NCBI GenBank assembly: GCA_030621685.1 | Contig: JAUXHF010000160.1 | Coordinates: 1 to 5,069 of the forward strand | From: Spirochaetota bacterium | Lineage (GTDB): Bacteria; Spirochaetota; UBA12135; COTS27 | Length of the DNA: 5,069 nucleotides | Reading direction: 5' to 3' | Part shown: positions 1 through 5,038 of the stretch, piece by piece | How the letters are laid out: every line of letters begins with the position of its first letter | How positions within the stretch are numbered: the stretch's first letter is position 1 | The notes under the pieces: model-generated | Databases searched by the model: none | What the model was told of the DNA's origin: nothing | The model's input: only the letters and a program-made list of their open reading frames with translations | Position numbers and translations under genes: made by a program

Positions 1-14
1 TGGTTTTATTATAC

Positions 15-30
15 TTTCAAATATTTGAAA
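15..30. repeat. Perfect 16-bp palindrome downstream of rplX
   Basis: TTTCAAATATTTGAAA reads the same on both strands. It lies in the short spacer after the rplX stop codon and before the expected rplE gene, which is outside the window. In RNA it could form a six-pair A/U-rich stem with an AUAU loop. That is too weak and lacks the G/C-rich stem and U-tract of an intrinsic terminator. It could also be a protein-binding site or chance in AT-rich DNA. The palindrome is seen directly; any function is inference. Confidence 0.45.
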
Positions 31-42
31 TATTCTAAATCT

Positions 43-423
43 TTATTTTTTTTCTTCAAGCTTTTTAGGCTCTGCTGCCTCAAGCTTTTTAGGCGCTGCC
101 TGTGTCTTGCTCTGTGGAATTTTGAAAATGCGTTCACGTTTCTTGTCTTGCTTGGAATAGCCCAAACGCACGCCGGAACTTGCCGAGCTTAGATAATACA
201 TGATATTTGATATGTGAATAGCAGATTCCTGCGAGCTAAAACCACCAACTTTATTTTGTTCAGTTTTCTTTAGCGCTTTTTTAACCATGTTCACGCCATC
301 CACATAGGCCGCATCTCGTTTGGCATGAAAAGAAATAATCTTCCCTCGTTGCCCTTTATTTTTCCCGGTGATAACAATGACTTCATCACCCACACGTAGT
401 TTTGTTTTTATCTTTCTTTTCAT
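43..423 (-). CDS. rplX: Large-subunit ribosomal protein L24 (uL24)
   Basis: L24 binds 23S rRNA early in assembly of the large subunit and sits near the exit of the peptide tunnel. The 126-residue product has the KOW motif at about residues 8-35 (VGDEVIVITGKNKGQRGKI). It also has the conserved IHISNIM segment at 70-75 and the R-x-GY element at 86-89. The family is usually about 100-105 residues; the excess is a Lys/Glu/Ala-rich tail from about residue 102 containing two copies of PKKLE. The ATG at 423 is 12 bases after the rplN stop. No Shine-Dalgarno sequence lies at the usual distance, so translational coupling to rplN is likely (inference). The gene ends in TAA. Position after L14 matches the spc operon, and rplE is expected next. 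Confidence 0.97.
   Translation of the reverse strand: MKRKIKTKLRVGDEVIVITGKNKGQRGKIISFHAKRDAAYVDGVNMVKKALKKTEQNKVGGFSSQESAIHISNIMYYLSSASSGVRLGYSKQDKKRERIFKIPQSKTQAAPKKLEAAEPKKLEEKK
56..99 (-). repeat. 24-bp-period direct repeat in the rplX tail
   Basis: A 20-base segment at 56-75 recurs at 80-99 with one mismatch, at a spacing of 24 bases (eight codons). It encodes the two PKKLE copies, around residues 111-115 and 119-123 of L24. The in-frame period suggests a tandem duplication that lengthened a disordered, charged C-terminal tail. The repeat is seen directly; the duplication history is inferred. Confidence 0.8.
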
Positions 424-435
424 GGCGAAACTACG

Positions 436-804
436 TTATAACACCTCTGGCGCTAAGGAGATAATTTTCATAAAATTCTTTTCTCGCAGCTCTCTGGCAA
501 CAGGCCCAAAAACTCTTGTTCCCAGCAAATTCTTGTCATTAGAAATAACAATAGCCGCATTCTCATCAAAGGTAATCGCCGATCCATCTTTTCGTTGGAT
601 GGTCTTCCTGGTGCGCACCACTACAGCTTTCACCACACTGCCTTTTTTGATAGGAGAGCGGGGAATAGTCTTTTTAACCGAACATACAATGATATCGCCA
701 ACGCCGGCATAGCGCCGCCTGGATCCACCCAACACTTTTATGCACATAAGCATTTTAACACCGCTGTTGTCGGCGGCCTTTATTCTTGTTTGATTTTGAA
801 TCAT
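436..804 (-). CDS. rplN: Large-subunit ribosomal protein L14 (uL14)
   Basis: L14 is a core large-subunit protein at the subunit interface, where it contacts 16S rRNA helix 14 in an intersubunit bridge and neighbours L19. The product is 122 residues, the normal family length, with no extension. Landmarks are AADNSGVK near the start, [20 protein letters not shown] at 21-40, [13 protein letters not shown] in the middle, and [20 protein letters not shown] followed by SLAPEVL at the end. It is the most canonical protein here. The ATG at 804 gives the conserved MIQ start. It is preceded by AGTAGAAG, which is only a poor Shine-Dalgarno match. An 84-base gap separates it from rpsQ. The gene ends in TAA. 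Confidence 0.99.
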   Translation of the reverse strand: MIQNQTRIKAADNSGVKMLMCIKVLGGSRRRYAGVGDIIVCSVKKTIPRSPIKKGSVVKAVVVRTRKTIQRKDGSAITFDENAAIVISNDKNLLGTRVFGPVARELREKNFMKIISLAPEVL

Positions 805-839
805 CTTCTACTGTATGGCTAAAACATTAAACATCTTTT

Positions 840-862
840 AAAACCCACGCTGCAATAACAGC
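840..862 (-). other. Weak hairpin with short U-run between rpsQ and rplN
   Basis: On the transcribed strand GCTGT-TATT-GCAGC (862-849) can form a five-pair stem with one G-U pair and a four-base loop. It is followed by GTGGG and then TTTT. This resembles a very weak intrinsic terminator or pause site inside the 84-base gap. Termination here would cut off rplN and rplX, so a strong terminator is unlikely. It may be a pause site, an RNA processing site, or chance. Confidence 0.25.
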
Positions 863-888
863 AGGCTCATAATTTCTTGTGAAAACAT

Positions 889-1224
889 CTACCTAACATT
901 CTTTTTATGTAACAAATCGTTACTTTCAAGTATCCGTGAAAGAGCAAAACGTTTTCTAGCACTCATAGGCCTTGCTTCAATTATCTCCACAAGATACCCC
1001 AATTTAAGCTCATTTTTTTCATCGTGAACCATATATCGTTTAGAGCGCTTAAGTTTTTTCTTATATCGTTTATGTATCATACTTCGCTCAACAAGCACTA
1101 AAGCTGTTTTCTCAGTTTTCACAGAAACAACCCTGCCCACAAGCTTTCGCCGATGCGGCTGCTTCTTTTCTGCCGTAGCTTCACCTGCACTCTCGCTAGC
1201 ACTTTCTAATTTTTGCTCTTCCAT
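889..1224 (-). CDS. rpsQ: Small-subunit ribosomal protein S17 (uS17) with N-terminal extension
   Basis: S17 is a primary 16S rRNA-binding protein of the small subunit with an OB fold. The core starts near residue 26 and shows KLVGRVVSVKTEKTALVLVE, then HKRYKKKLKRSKRYMVHDEKN at about 51-71, then the IIEARPMSARKRFAL signature at 81-95. The product is 111 residues against roughly 80-90 for the family. The excess is mainly an N-terminal Glu/Ser/Ala-rich stretch (residues 1-25). The frame stays open upstream of the ATG at 1224 to a TAA but offers no further ATG, GTG or TTG, and no good start lies between this ATG and the core, so the extension appears real. No close Shine-Dalgarno sequence is visible. 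The gene ends in TAG. It follows rpmC after a long 128-base gap. Confidence 0.96.
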   Translation of the reverse strand: MEEQKLESASESAGEATAEKKQPHRRKLVGRVVSVKTEKTALVLVERSMIHKRYKKKLKRSKRYMVHDEKNELKLGYLVEIIEARPMSARKRFALSRILESNDLLHKKNVR

Positions 1225-1352
1225 TTTTTCTTTATCGCCTGTTTTCCAATTCCCTTTATTACATTTATTTTTCTTTTTTTATAGGCGTCTTATAACTTCA
1301 TCCGTAACTGTGGTTTTAATGCAGCTTCGGCTTTAAGCAAAAAGTTAAAAAG
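1225..1352 (-). other. Unusually long gap between rpmC and rpsQ
   Basis: These 128 bases contain no convincing gene. In many bacteria rpmC and rpsQ nearly touch. On the minus strand TTACGG and TATAAA lie 18 bases apart in the upstream part, a loose sigma-70-like arrangement about 55-80 bases before rpsQ. It is too degenerate to call a promoter. The last part is A-rich (for example TATAAAAAAAG), and no strong hairpin is seen. Confidence 0.3.
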
Positions 1353-1565
1353 CTAGCCTTCTACTGGCTTTTCAACAACTGGCTTAGCCTTCAAATCTTC
1401 AGAATTTTTTTGAGCATGGAGTAAAGTAGTATTTCTTGCAATTTCCCTTCGTGTTTTTTTAAGTTTGCTGGTATCTGTTAATTTCCCAAGCTTAAGGTCG
1501 ATACGCTGCTTAGCATACTGATCTCGTAATTCTTCAATTTTCTTAAGTGTTCCCAGTTTATCCAT
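1353..1565 (-). CDS. rpmC: Large-subunit ribosomal protein L29 (uL29)
   Basis: L29 is a small two-helix protein on the solvent side of the large subunit beside L23 at the tunnel exit, where it forms part of the docking platform for nascent-chain factors. The product is 70 residues. It shows the core pattern LKLGKLTDTSKLKKTRREIA followed by RNTTLL, equivalent to the family's L-x-x-G-x-L-x-(N/D)-T-S-x-(I/L)-(R/K)-x-x-R-(R/K)-x-I-A. A tail of about 17 residues (from NSEDLK, rich in Lys, Pro, Val and Glu) follows. I chose the ATG at 1565 over an in-frame TTG at 1571 because GGA lies 9 bases before the ATG but only 3 before the TTG. The gene ends in TAG and starts 25 bases after rplP. Confidence 0.93.
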   Translation of the reverse strand: MDKLGTLKKIEELRDQYAKQRIDLKLGKLTDTSKLKKTRREIARNTTLLHAQKNSEDLKAKPVVEKPVEG

Positions 1566-1590
1566 TATCAATCATCCATGTTTTCATACA

Positions 1591-2004
1591 CTAAAAATAA
1601 GAATGGCGAAGCACTCGTGTTTTAACAGAAAGTTTAAAGGCCGCCTTCTTCAAAGCCTCTGCGGCAAGTTCTTCTTCAACGCCCATAAGTTCAAACATAA
1701 TTCTTCCCGGTTTTACAACGGCATCGTAATGATCAACATCGCCCTTGCCCTTGCCCATGCGAGTTTCTGCAGGACGCTTTGTGTAGGGCTTATGCGGGAA
1801 AATGCGAATAAACAAGTCTCCTTCACGTTTTATTTTACGTGAAATGCTTACGCGCGCCGCTTCAATTTGACGGCTATTTACAAGCCCCAAAGAGGTAGCC
1901 ACTAATCCTATATTACCAAATTCTAGCTTAACACCACCCTTAGAAACTCCGCGAATTCTCCCACGTTGCACCTTACGCCATTTGTATTTTTTAGGCATTA
2001 ACAT
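1591..2004 (-). CDS. rplP: Large-subunit ribosomal protein L16 (uL16)
   Basis: L16 is a late-assembling large-subunit protein that helps position tRNA in the A site. The 137 residues match the family length. Landmarks are the MLMPKK start, RGRIRG at 14-19, NSRQIEAARVSISRKIKREG at 43-62, IRIFPHKPYTKRPAETRMGK at 66-85 continuing into GKG, and AVVKPGRIMFELMGV in the third quarter. Arg82 lies at the position of E. coli Arg81, which is hydroxylated by YcfD/RoxA there; whether that happens here is unknown. The usual A-W-I-T before SRQ reads G-L-V-N, a mild departure. The ATG at 2004 is preferred over the one at 1998 because MLMPK is the conserved start and GGTGA sits six bases upstream. The gene ends in TAG. 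Confidence 0.98.
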   Translation of the reverse strand: MLMPKKYKWRKVQRGRIRGVSKGGVKLEFGNIGLVATSLGLVNSRQIEAARVSISRKIKREGDLFIRIFPHKPYTKRPAETRMGKGKGDVDHYDAVVKPGRIMFELMGVEEELAAEALKKAAFKLSVKTRVLRHSYF

Positions 2005-2015
2005 ATGAAATCACC
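2005..2015 (-). promoter_or_regulatory. Ribosome binding site of rplP
   Basis: GGTGA at 2015-2011 lies six bases before the ATG at 2004, a good spacing for pairing with the anti-Shine-Dalgarno sequence. It supports the first of two nearby in-frame ATGs as the start. Confidence 0.6.
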
Positions 2016-2079
2016 AAGCCAAACAAGTTTTTTTGTTTTTAGCATGAAATTCATCAAAGAAAACTTTTTCATTGAAATC

Positions 2080-2778
2080 CTAAGAACCCTTCACAAGCCT
2101 AATATGAGAATCATCACCAACCAATTCTCGTTTACTTCTTCTTCCCGTATATACCCATACAGAAATTCCAATAATGCCATAGGTAACCAAAGCATCGTGA
2201 TGGCTGTAATTAATAAGAGAATCAAAGGTATGAAGCGGAACAGAGCCTTCTTTATAAGACTCCCTTCTGGCCATGTCACTTCCGCCAAGCCTTCCAGCAA
2301 CAAGCACTTTAATGCCCTTAGCGCCGGCAGCCATCGCTCTACTTACGGCTTGCTTCATCGCTCGTTTATAAGGACGGCGACCTTCTATCATCTTAGCCAC
2401 CATTTGCGCCAAAACAGCAGCATCTAAATCCATATGCTTCACTTCATTTACATTGATATGTAACGTTGATTGAAGGCCAATCTTTTTTTTCATTTCCGTG
2501 CGCAGCTCCTCAATATACGAACCACGCCTTCCTATAAGCAAGCCCGGGCGAGTAGCATATATAAACACATCTACCGTTCCCGGATAACGCCTAATAAGAA
2601 CATCAGAAATTTCCAAGCCACTTATACCCTTGCTTCCAAAGGTACGGCGAAAAATAAAATTCCTAATTTTTATATCTTCTATTACATAACTACCATAATG
2701 GGTATCGGCAAACCACTGGCTCTTCCAAGTGGTATTGATTTTTAGTCTCATCCCAAAAGGATGGCTTTTTTGTCCCAT
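2080..2778 (-). CDS. rpsC: Small-subunit ribosomal protein S3 (uS3)
   Basis: S3 lies in the head of the small subunit at the mRNA entry channel, where with S4 and S5 it contributes to unwinding of mRNA structure. The 232 residues match the usual length. The start MGQKSHPFGMRL is canonical. The type-2 KH domain spans about 38-110 with the GRRG loop at 83-86 (RPGLLIGRRG). The C-terminal domain shows GRLGGSDMARRESYKEGSVP at 162-181 followed by LHT, then TYGIIGISVWVYTG at 199-212. Basic residues RR at 134-135 and KR at 138-139 lie in the region tied to mRNA entry in E. coli. The ATG at 2778 has AGGA twelve bases upstream, a rather long spacing. The gene ends in TAG, 75 bases before rplP. Confidence 0.99.
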   Translation of the reverse strand: MGQKSHPFGMRLKINTTWKSQWFADTHYGSYVIEDIKIRNFIFRRTFGSKGISGLEISDVLIRRYPGTVDVFIYATRPGLLIGRRGSYIEELRTEMKKKIGLQSTLHINVNEVKHMDLDAAVLAQMVAKMIEGRRPYKRAMKQAVSRAMAAGAKGIKVLVAGRLGGSDMARRESYKEGSVPLHTFDSLINYSHHDALVTYGIIGISVWVYTGRRSKRELVGDDSHIRLVKGS

Positions 2779-2845
2779 ATTTAATATCTATCCTAACTTC
2801 TCTAAGTTTTATTTTTTAATCACGTTTACTTTTGCTTTTACTTTT

Positions 2846-2910
2846 CGCAGCTTCGCGCTACCACCGCAGCTTCCCGCTACCACCGCAGCTTCGCTACCAC
2901 ACTACAGCTT
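2846..2910 (-). repeat. 19-bp tandem repeat at the rplV-rpsC junction
   Basis: On the transcribed strand a unit close to AAGCTGCGGTGGTAGCGSG occurs about 3.4 times. A divergent copy starts at 2910 and includes the last two rplV codons and its TAG stop. Two nearly identical full copies follow, then an eight-base remnant. Each of three units can form a small hairpin with identical stem GTAGC/GCTGC: 2897-2885 (loop GAA), 2880-2866 (loop GGGAA) and 2861-2847 (loop GCGAA). Among these hairpins every difference falls in the loop. The remaining DNA up to rpsC is A-rich. The repeat is seen directly; a role in mRNA folding or stability is inference, and neutral slippage is the simplest explanation. 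Confidence 0.85.
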
Positions 2911-3432
2911 AGCCGAGTCCGGCTGAAGGTTTTTTTCCTTGCTTGAAACTGGGGCGCTCTTAGTGCTAGCTTCATCAGATTTTATTTGCTTCACGGGCAT
3001 AGCAGCCTTAGAAGCCTGTGCATCCACAGCTGTTTTCTTTCCCTTTTCAGCCTTCGTGGATTTCGAACTATTAGCAGAAGCAGCTGCTTGTTTGGCAAAC
3101 TTATCGCTTACCGTAACATCAATATGAGAAGCTTTCCTATGCATTCTATCGGCTCTGCCTTTAGCTCTGTACAAAATACGGCGAAAGCCCTTAGCTTTGT
3201 TAACCAATAGGGTTTCAATGACTAACGAGTCCACATCGGCCTGTGGTGATTTCACTAAGAAATTAGCCTCGGCAGAATGGATAGTTGAAAGCAATACTCT
3301 GGCTGCTTTTTGCGGCAGAAAGGCTAAGCGAGGCTTAACAAAACTAAGTTTTTTGCCGCGACATTCCTTAGCCAAACGAGCAATTTTTCTTGGCGAAAGG
3401 CGTATATGTTTTTTTAAAGCTCTAGCTTCCAT
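2902..3432 (-). CDS. rplV: Large-subunit ribosomal protein L22 (uL22) with long C-terminal tail
   Basis: L22 touches all domains of 23S rRNA and its long beta-hairpin lines the narrow part of the peptide exit tunnel. Residues 1-111 form the normal core: MEARALKKHIRLSPRKIARL at the start, the hairpin region KGFRRILYRAKGRADRMHRK at 81-100, and ASHIDVTV at 101-108. The product is 176 residues against about 110-120 in most bacteria. The extra 65 residues are low complexity, rich in Lys, Ala and Ser, and look disordered. I chose the ATG at 3432, which gives the canonical MEARA start, over an in-frame TTG at 3441. No Shine-Dalgarno sequence is visible in the 32 bases after rpsS, so coupling is possible. 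The gene ends in TAG inside a tandem repeat. Confidence 0.97.
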   Translation of the reverse strand: MEARALKKHIRLSPRKIARLAKECRGKKLSFVKPRLAFLPQKAARVLLSTIHSAEANFLVKSPQADVDSLVIETLLVNKAKGFRRILYRAKGRADRMHRKASHIDVTVSDKFAKQAAASANSSKSTKAEKGKKTAVDAQASKAAMPVKQIKSDEASTKSAPVSSKEKNLQPDSAKL

Positions 3433-3464
3433 GGAAATCAAAAATCAAACGGTCTTCGTTTTTA

Positions 3465-3731
3465 TCAGGCTACTTTGTCTCCGCCATGCGAGCGGAACAA
3501 CCTTGTTGGGGCAAATTCTCCAAGTTTATAGCCCACTTGGTTATCACTAATTTTGATAGGGATAAATTTATTTCCATTATGCACATGAATCGTCTTGTCT
3601 ATCATTTCAGGAAAAATCATAGATGCGCGAGAGTAGGTTTTAATCGGCTTTTTTTGAATATCGCCCACTGCTAAAACACGCTTGTAAAGCTTAGCACAGA
3701 TGAAAGGGCCTTTTTTTAAAGATCGAGGCAT
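3465..3731 (-). CDS. rpsS: Small-subunit ribosomal protein S19 (uS19)
   Basis: S19 lies in the head of the small subunit, pairs with S13, and takes part in bridges to the large subunit. The 88 residues match the family length. [10 protein letters not shown] opens the protein, [17 protein letters not shown] follows at 28-44, and the signature [20 protein letters not shown] lies at 66-85. One small departure is Ser81, where Gly is usual before HGGD. The ATG at 3731 has a strong AAGGA Shine-Dalgarno sequence placed right after the rplB stop, with 12 bases between the genes. It is the only complete gene in the window that ends in TGA, which shows that TGA is a stop in this organism. Confidence 0.99.
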   Translation of the reverse strand: MPRSLKKGPFICAKLYKRVLAVGDIQKKPIKTYSRASMIFPEMIDKTIHVHNGNKFIPIKISDNQVGYKLGEFAPTRLFRSHGGDKVA

Positions 3732-3743
3732 AGTTATATCCTT
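3732..3743 (-). promoter_or_regulatory. Ribosome binding site of rpsS
   Basis: AAGGA at 3743-3739 follows the rplB TAA directly and is seven bases from the rpsS ATG. It is the clearest Shine-Dalgarno sequence in the window and shows the organism does use this mechanism. Confidence 0.85.
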
Positions 3744-4580
3744 TTAACGTCGCTTTGTTTTACGCGAGCGCACAATAAATTTACTCGTCCATTTTCTCAC
3801 AGAACGAGTTTTAAAACCCTTGGAAGGTACTCCAGTGGGCGAACAAGGATGCCGCCCGCCAGAAGAACGACCCTCGCCACCACCCATAGGATGGTCAACA
3901 GGATTCATCACAACTCCACGCACCTTAGGACGCCGACCAAACCACCGGCCGCGCCCGGCCTTACCCGACTTCTCATTTTTCTTATCTTTATTAGAAACCA
4001 CGCCAACGCTAGCACGGCATGTCGAAAGAATTTTCCGAACCTCGCCCGAGGGAAGCTCTACGGTAGCATATTTGCCATCACGACCAAGAAGTTTAGCCGC
4101 CGAACCAGCCGAGCGAACCATCTGCCCGCCACGACCGGGCATCATTTCAATATTATGGATGAACGAGCCAATGTTAATTTTTGATAGCGATAAGGTATTT
4201 CCTTCTACCGAACGCACCTCATCTCCAGAGATAATAACTTGCCCCTCTCGCATGTTTTCAGTAGCAAGATGATAACGTTTTTCGCCATCTTTGTAGGCAA
4301 CCAAGGCAATAAAAGCTGAACGGTTAGGATCGTACTCAACCGTTTTCACCACAGCTTCAATATTAACTTTCTCTCTTTTAAAGTCAATTATGCGATAGCG
4401 TCTTTTATGCCCGCCGCCACGCCTACGCACCGAAATACGACCCTTCGTATCTCGAGAACTTATGCGCTTCTTCCCATGCGTGAGCGCCTTACACGGAGCC
4501 ACTTTCGACAAAGCACTTGTATCAACAATTGCCTTTCCTCGAAGACCTGGCGTGGTGGGTTTGAAAAGTTTTAAAGCCAT
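3744..4580 (-). CDS. rplB: Large-subunit ribosomal protein L2 (uL2)
   Basis: L2 is a highly conserved 23S rRNA-binding protein needed for subunit association and for a functional peptidyl-transferase centre. The 278 residues are normal length. The OB-fold half includes GRISVRRRGGGHKRRYRIID at 47-66 and YDPNRSAFIALV at 83-94. The SH3-like half includes IHNIEMMPGRGGQMVRSAGS at 141-160. The C-terminal part has GKAGRGRWFGRRPKVRG at 206-222 and MNPVDHPMGGGEGR at 225-238. His230 matches the conserved E. coli His229 near the peptidyl-transferase centre; the second His of the common DHPH motif is Met here. The usual GRNN before GRI reads SRDT. The ATG at 4580 gives the common MAL start but has no visible Shine-Dalgarno sequence. 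The gene ends in TAA. Confidence 0.99.
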   Translation of the reverse strand: MALKLFKPTTPGLRGKAIVDTSALSKVAPCKALTHGKKRISSRDTKGRISVRRRGGGHKRRYRIIDFKREKVNIEAVVKTVEYDPNRSAFIALVAYKDGEKRYHLATENMREGQVIISGDEVRSVEGNTLSLSKINIGSFIHNIEMMPGRGGQMVRSAGSAAKLLGRDGKYATVELPSGEVRKILSTCRASVGVVSNKDKKNEKSGKAGRGRWFGRRPKVRGVVMNPVDHPMGGGEGRSSGGRHPCSPTGVPSKGFKTRSVRKWTSKFIVRSRKTKRR

Positions 4581-4629
4581 AGTAGTTTTTGTTTATGTTT
4601 CAAATATTATTTAATTTCTTAGGTTTTAA

Positions 4630-4652
4630 AAGAAGGCTTAGCTACGCTTCTT
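4630..4652 (-). other. Hairpin just after rplW
   Basis: On the transcribed strand AAGAAG (4652-4647) can pair with CTTCTT (4635-4630), enclosing an 11-base loop and running into two further T residues. The stem begins on the last base of the rplW stop codon. It has the outline of an intrinsic terminator, but the stem is A/U-rich and the U-run is short, so it is more likely a pause site, an RNA-stability element, or chance. Confidence 0.3.
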
Positions 4653-4972
4653 TATGCATCAAGTTCCGATATTTTTTCTTTACCAATCACAGAAATATAG
4701 GCTTTTTTATACGAGCTCGTTTTTCCAGCAGCAGCCTTTCCGCTACGCGACAGCATAGAAGATTTTATTTTTTGCTTTACACAAACTATTCGCACGCTAT
4801 CTACCTTTACTGAAAATCGCTTTTCAAATGATTTTCCAATCATTCTTTTGGATGCAAGCCGAGCTACTTTGAAAGCATATACTCCTCGCTCTCGTAAGAA
4901 AGTTGATTTCTCAGTAACAAGTGGTGCCAACAGCACATCACTTAAAAAAACGCAGTGACTCTTAATTCCCAT
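4652..4972 (-). CDS. rplW: Large-subunit ribosomal protein L23 (uL23)
   Basis: L23 sits at the exit of the peptide tunnel and is the main docking point for trigger factor and the signal recognition particle. The 106-residue length is normal. The family pattern is visible: VLLAPLVTEKST at 13-24, YAFKVARLASKRMIGKSFEK at 32-51 followed by RFSVKVDSVRIV at 52-63, a flexible basic loop at about 66-87 (QKIKSSMLSRSGKAAAGK), and YKKAYISV at 88-95. The start at 4972 is the only one possible nearby because an in-frame TAA lies at 4981-4979. The nearest purine-rich match is AAAAAGAA directly before the ATG, too close for a good Shine-Dalgarno sequence. The gene ends in TAA, 71 bases before rplB. Confidence 0.96.
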   Translation of the reverse strand: MGIKSHCVFLSDVLLAPLVTEKSTFLRERGVYAFKVARLASKRMIGKSFEKRFSVKVDSVRIVCVKQKIKSSMLSRSGKAAAGKTSSYKKAYISVIGKEKISELDA

Positions 4973-4996
4973 TTCTTTTTAAAAACTATATAATGT

Positions 4997-5038
4997 TTAT
5001 CCCTTATTTTCCAGATCTTGTCTTGCTAAGCCTTTCAT
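4997..5038 (-). CDS. 13-codon mini-ORF overlapping the end of rplD
   Basis: An ATG at 5038 shares an ATGA overlap with the probable rplD stop and opens a 13-residue frame (MKGLARQDLENKG) that ends in TAA 24 bases before rplW. A GAGGA sequence lies about 12 bases upstream, somewhat far. ATGA overlaps are typical of translational coupling, so ribosomes ending rplD could reinitiate here and carry on toward rplW, whose own ribosome binding site is poor. I do not recognise the peptide, and a frame this short could easily be chance. Confidence 0.2.
   Translation of the reverse strand: MKGLARQDLENKG

Noticed and set aside
1270..1310. Possible internal promoter (TTACGG, 18 bases, TATAAA) in front of rpsQ.
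   Set aside because: The match to the -35 consensus is loose and such pairs are frequent by chance in AT-rich spacers; not called as a feature.
1566..1571. TTG at 1571 as the start of rpmC.
   Set aside because: The ATG two codons later has GGA at a suitable 9-base distance, while the TTG would have it only 3 bases away.
2005..2427. A 140-codon open frame on the plus strand.
   Set aside because: It is mostly antisense to rpsC and shows no family features; a shadow of the real gene.
889..2904. Five genes in a row (rplV, rpsC, rplP, rpmC, rpsQ) end in TAG, and each frame stays open for 10-30 codons afterwards, suggesting TAG might be read as an amino acid.
   Set aside because: No in-frame TAG occurs inside any of the ten complete genes, and the proteins end where their families end or after a tail. 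Open stretches of this length are about what chance gives at this base composition. TAG is best taken as a normal stop.
3433..3441. TTG at 3441 as the start of rplV.
   Set aside because: The ATG at 3432 gives the family's typical MEARA start; the TTG has no ribosome binding site either.
3197..3550. A 117-codon open frame on the plus strand across rplV and rpsS.
   Set aside because: It is antisense to two conserved genes and has no recognisable motif.
3820..4272. A 150-codon open frame on the plus strand.
   Set aside because: It lies wholly antisense to rplB, whose protein is conserved along its full length. The plus-strand translation shows no recognisable domain and reflects codon bias of the real gene.
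4598..4608. TTTCAAATATT before rplB repeats the first part of the 15-30 palindrome.
   Set aside because: Eleven AT-rich bases shared once, without the palindromic second half, are not enough to claim a shared site.
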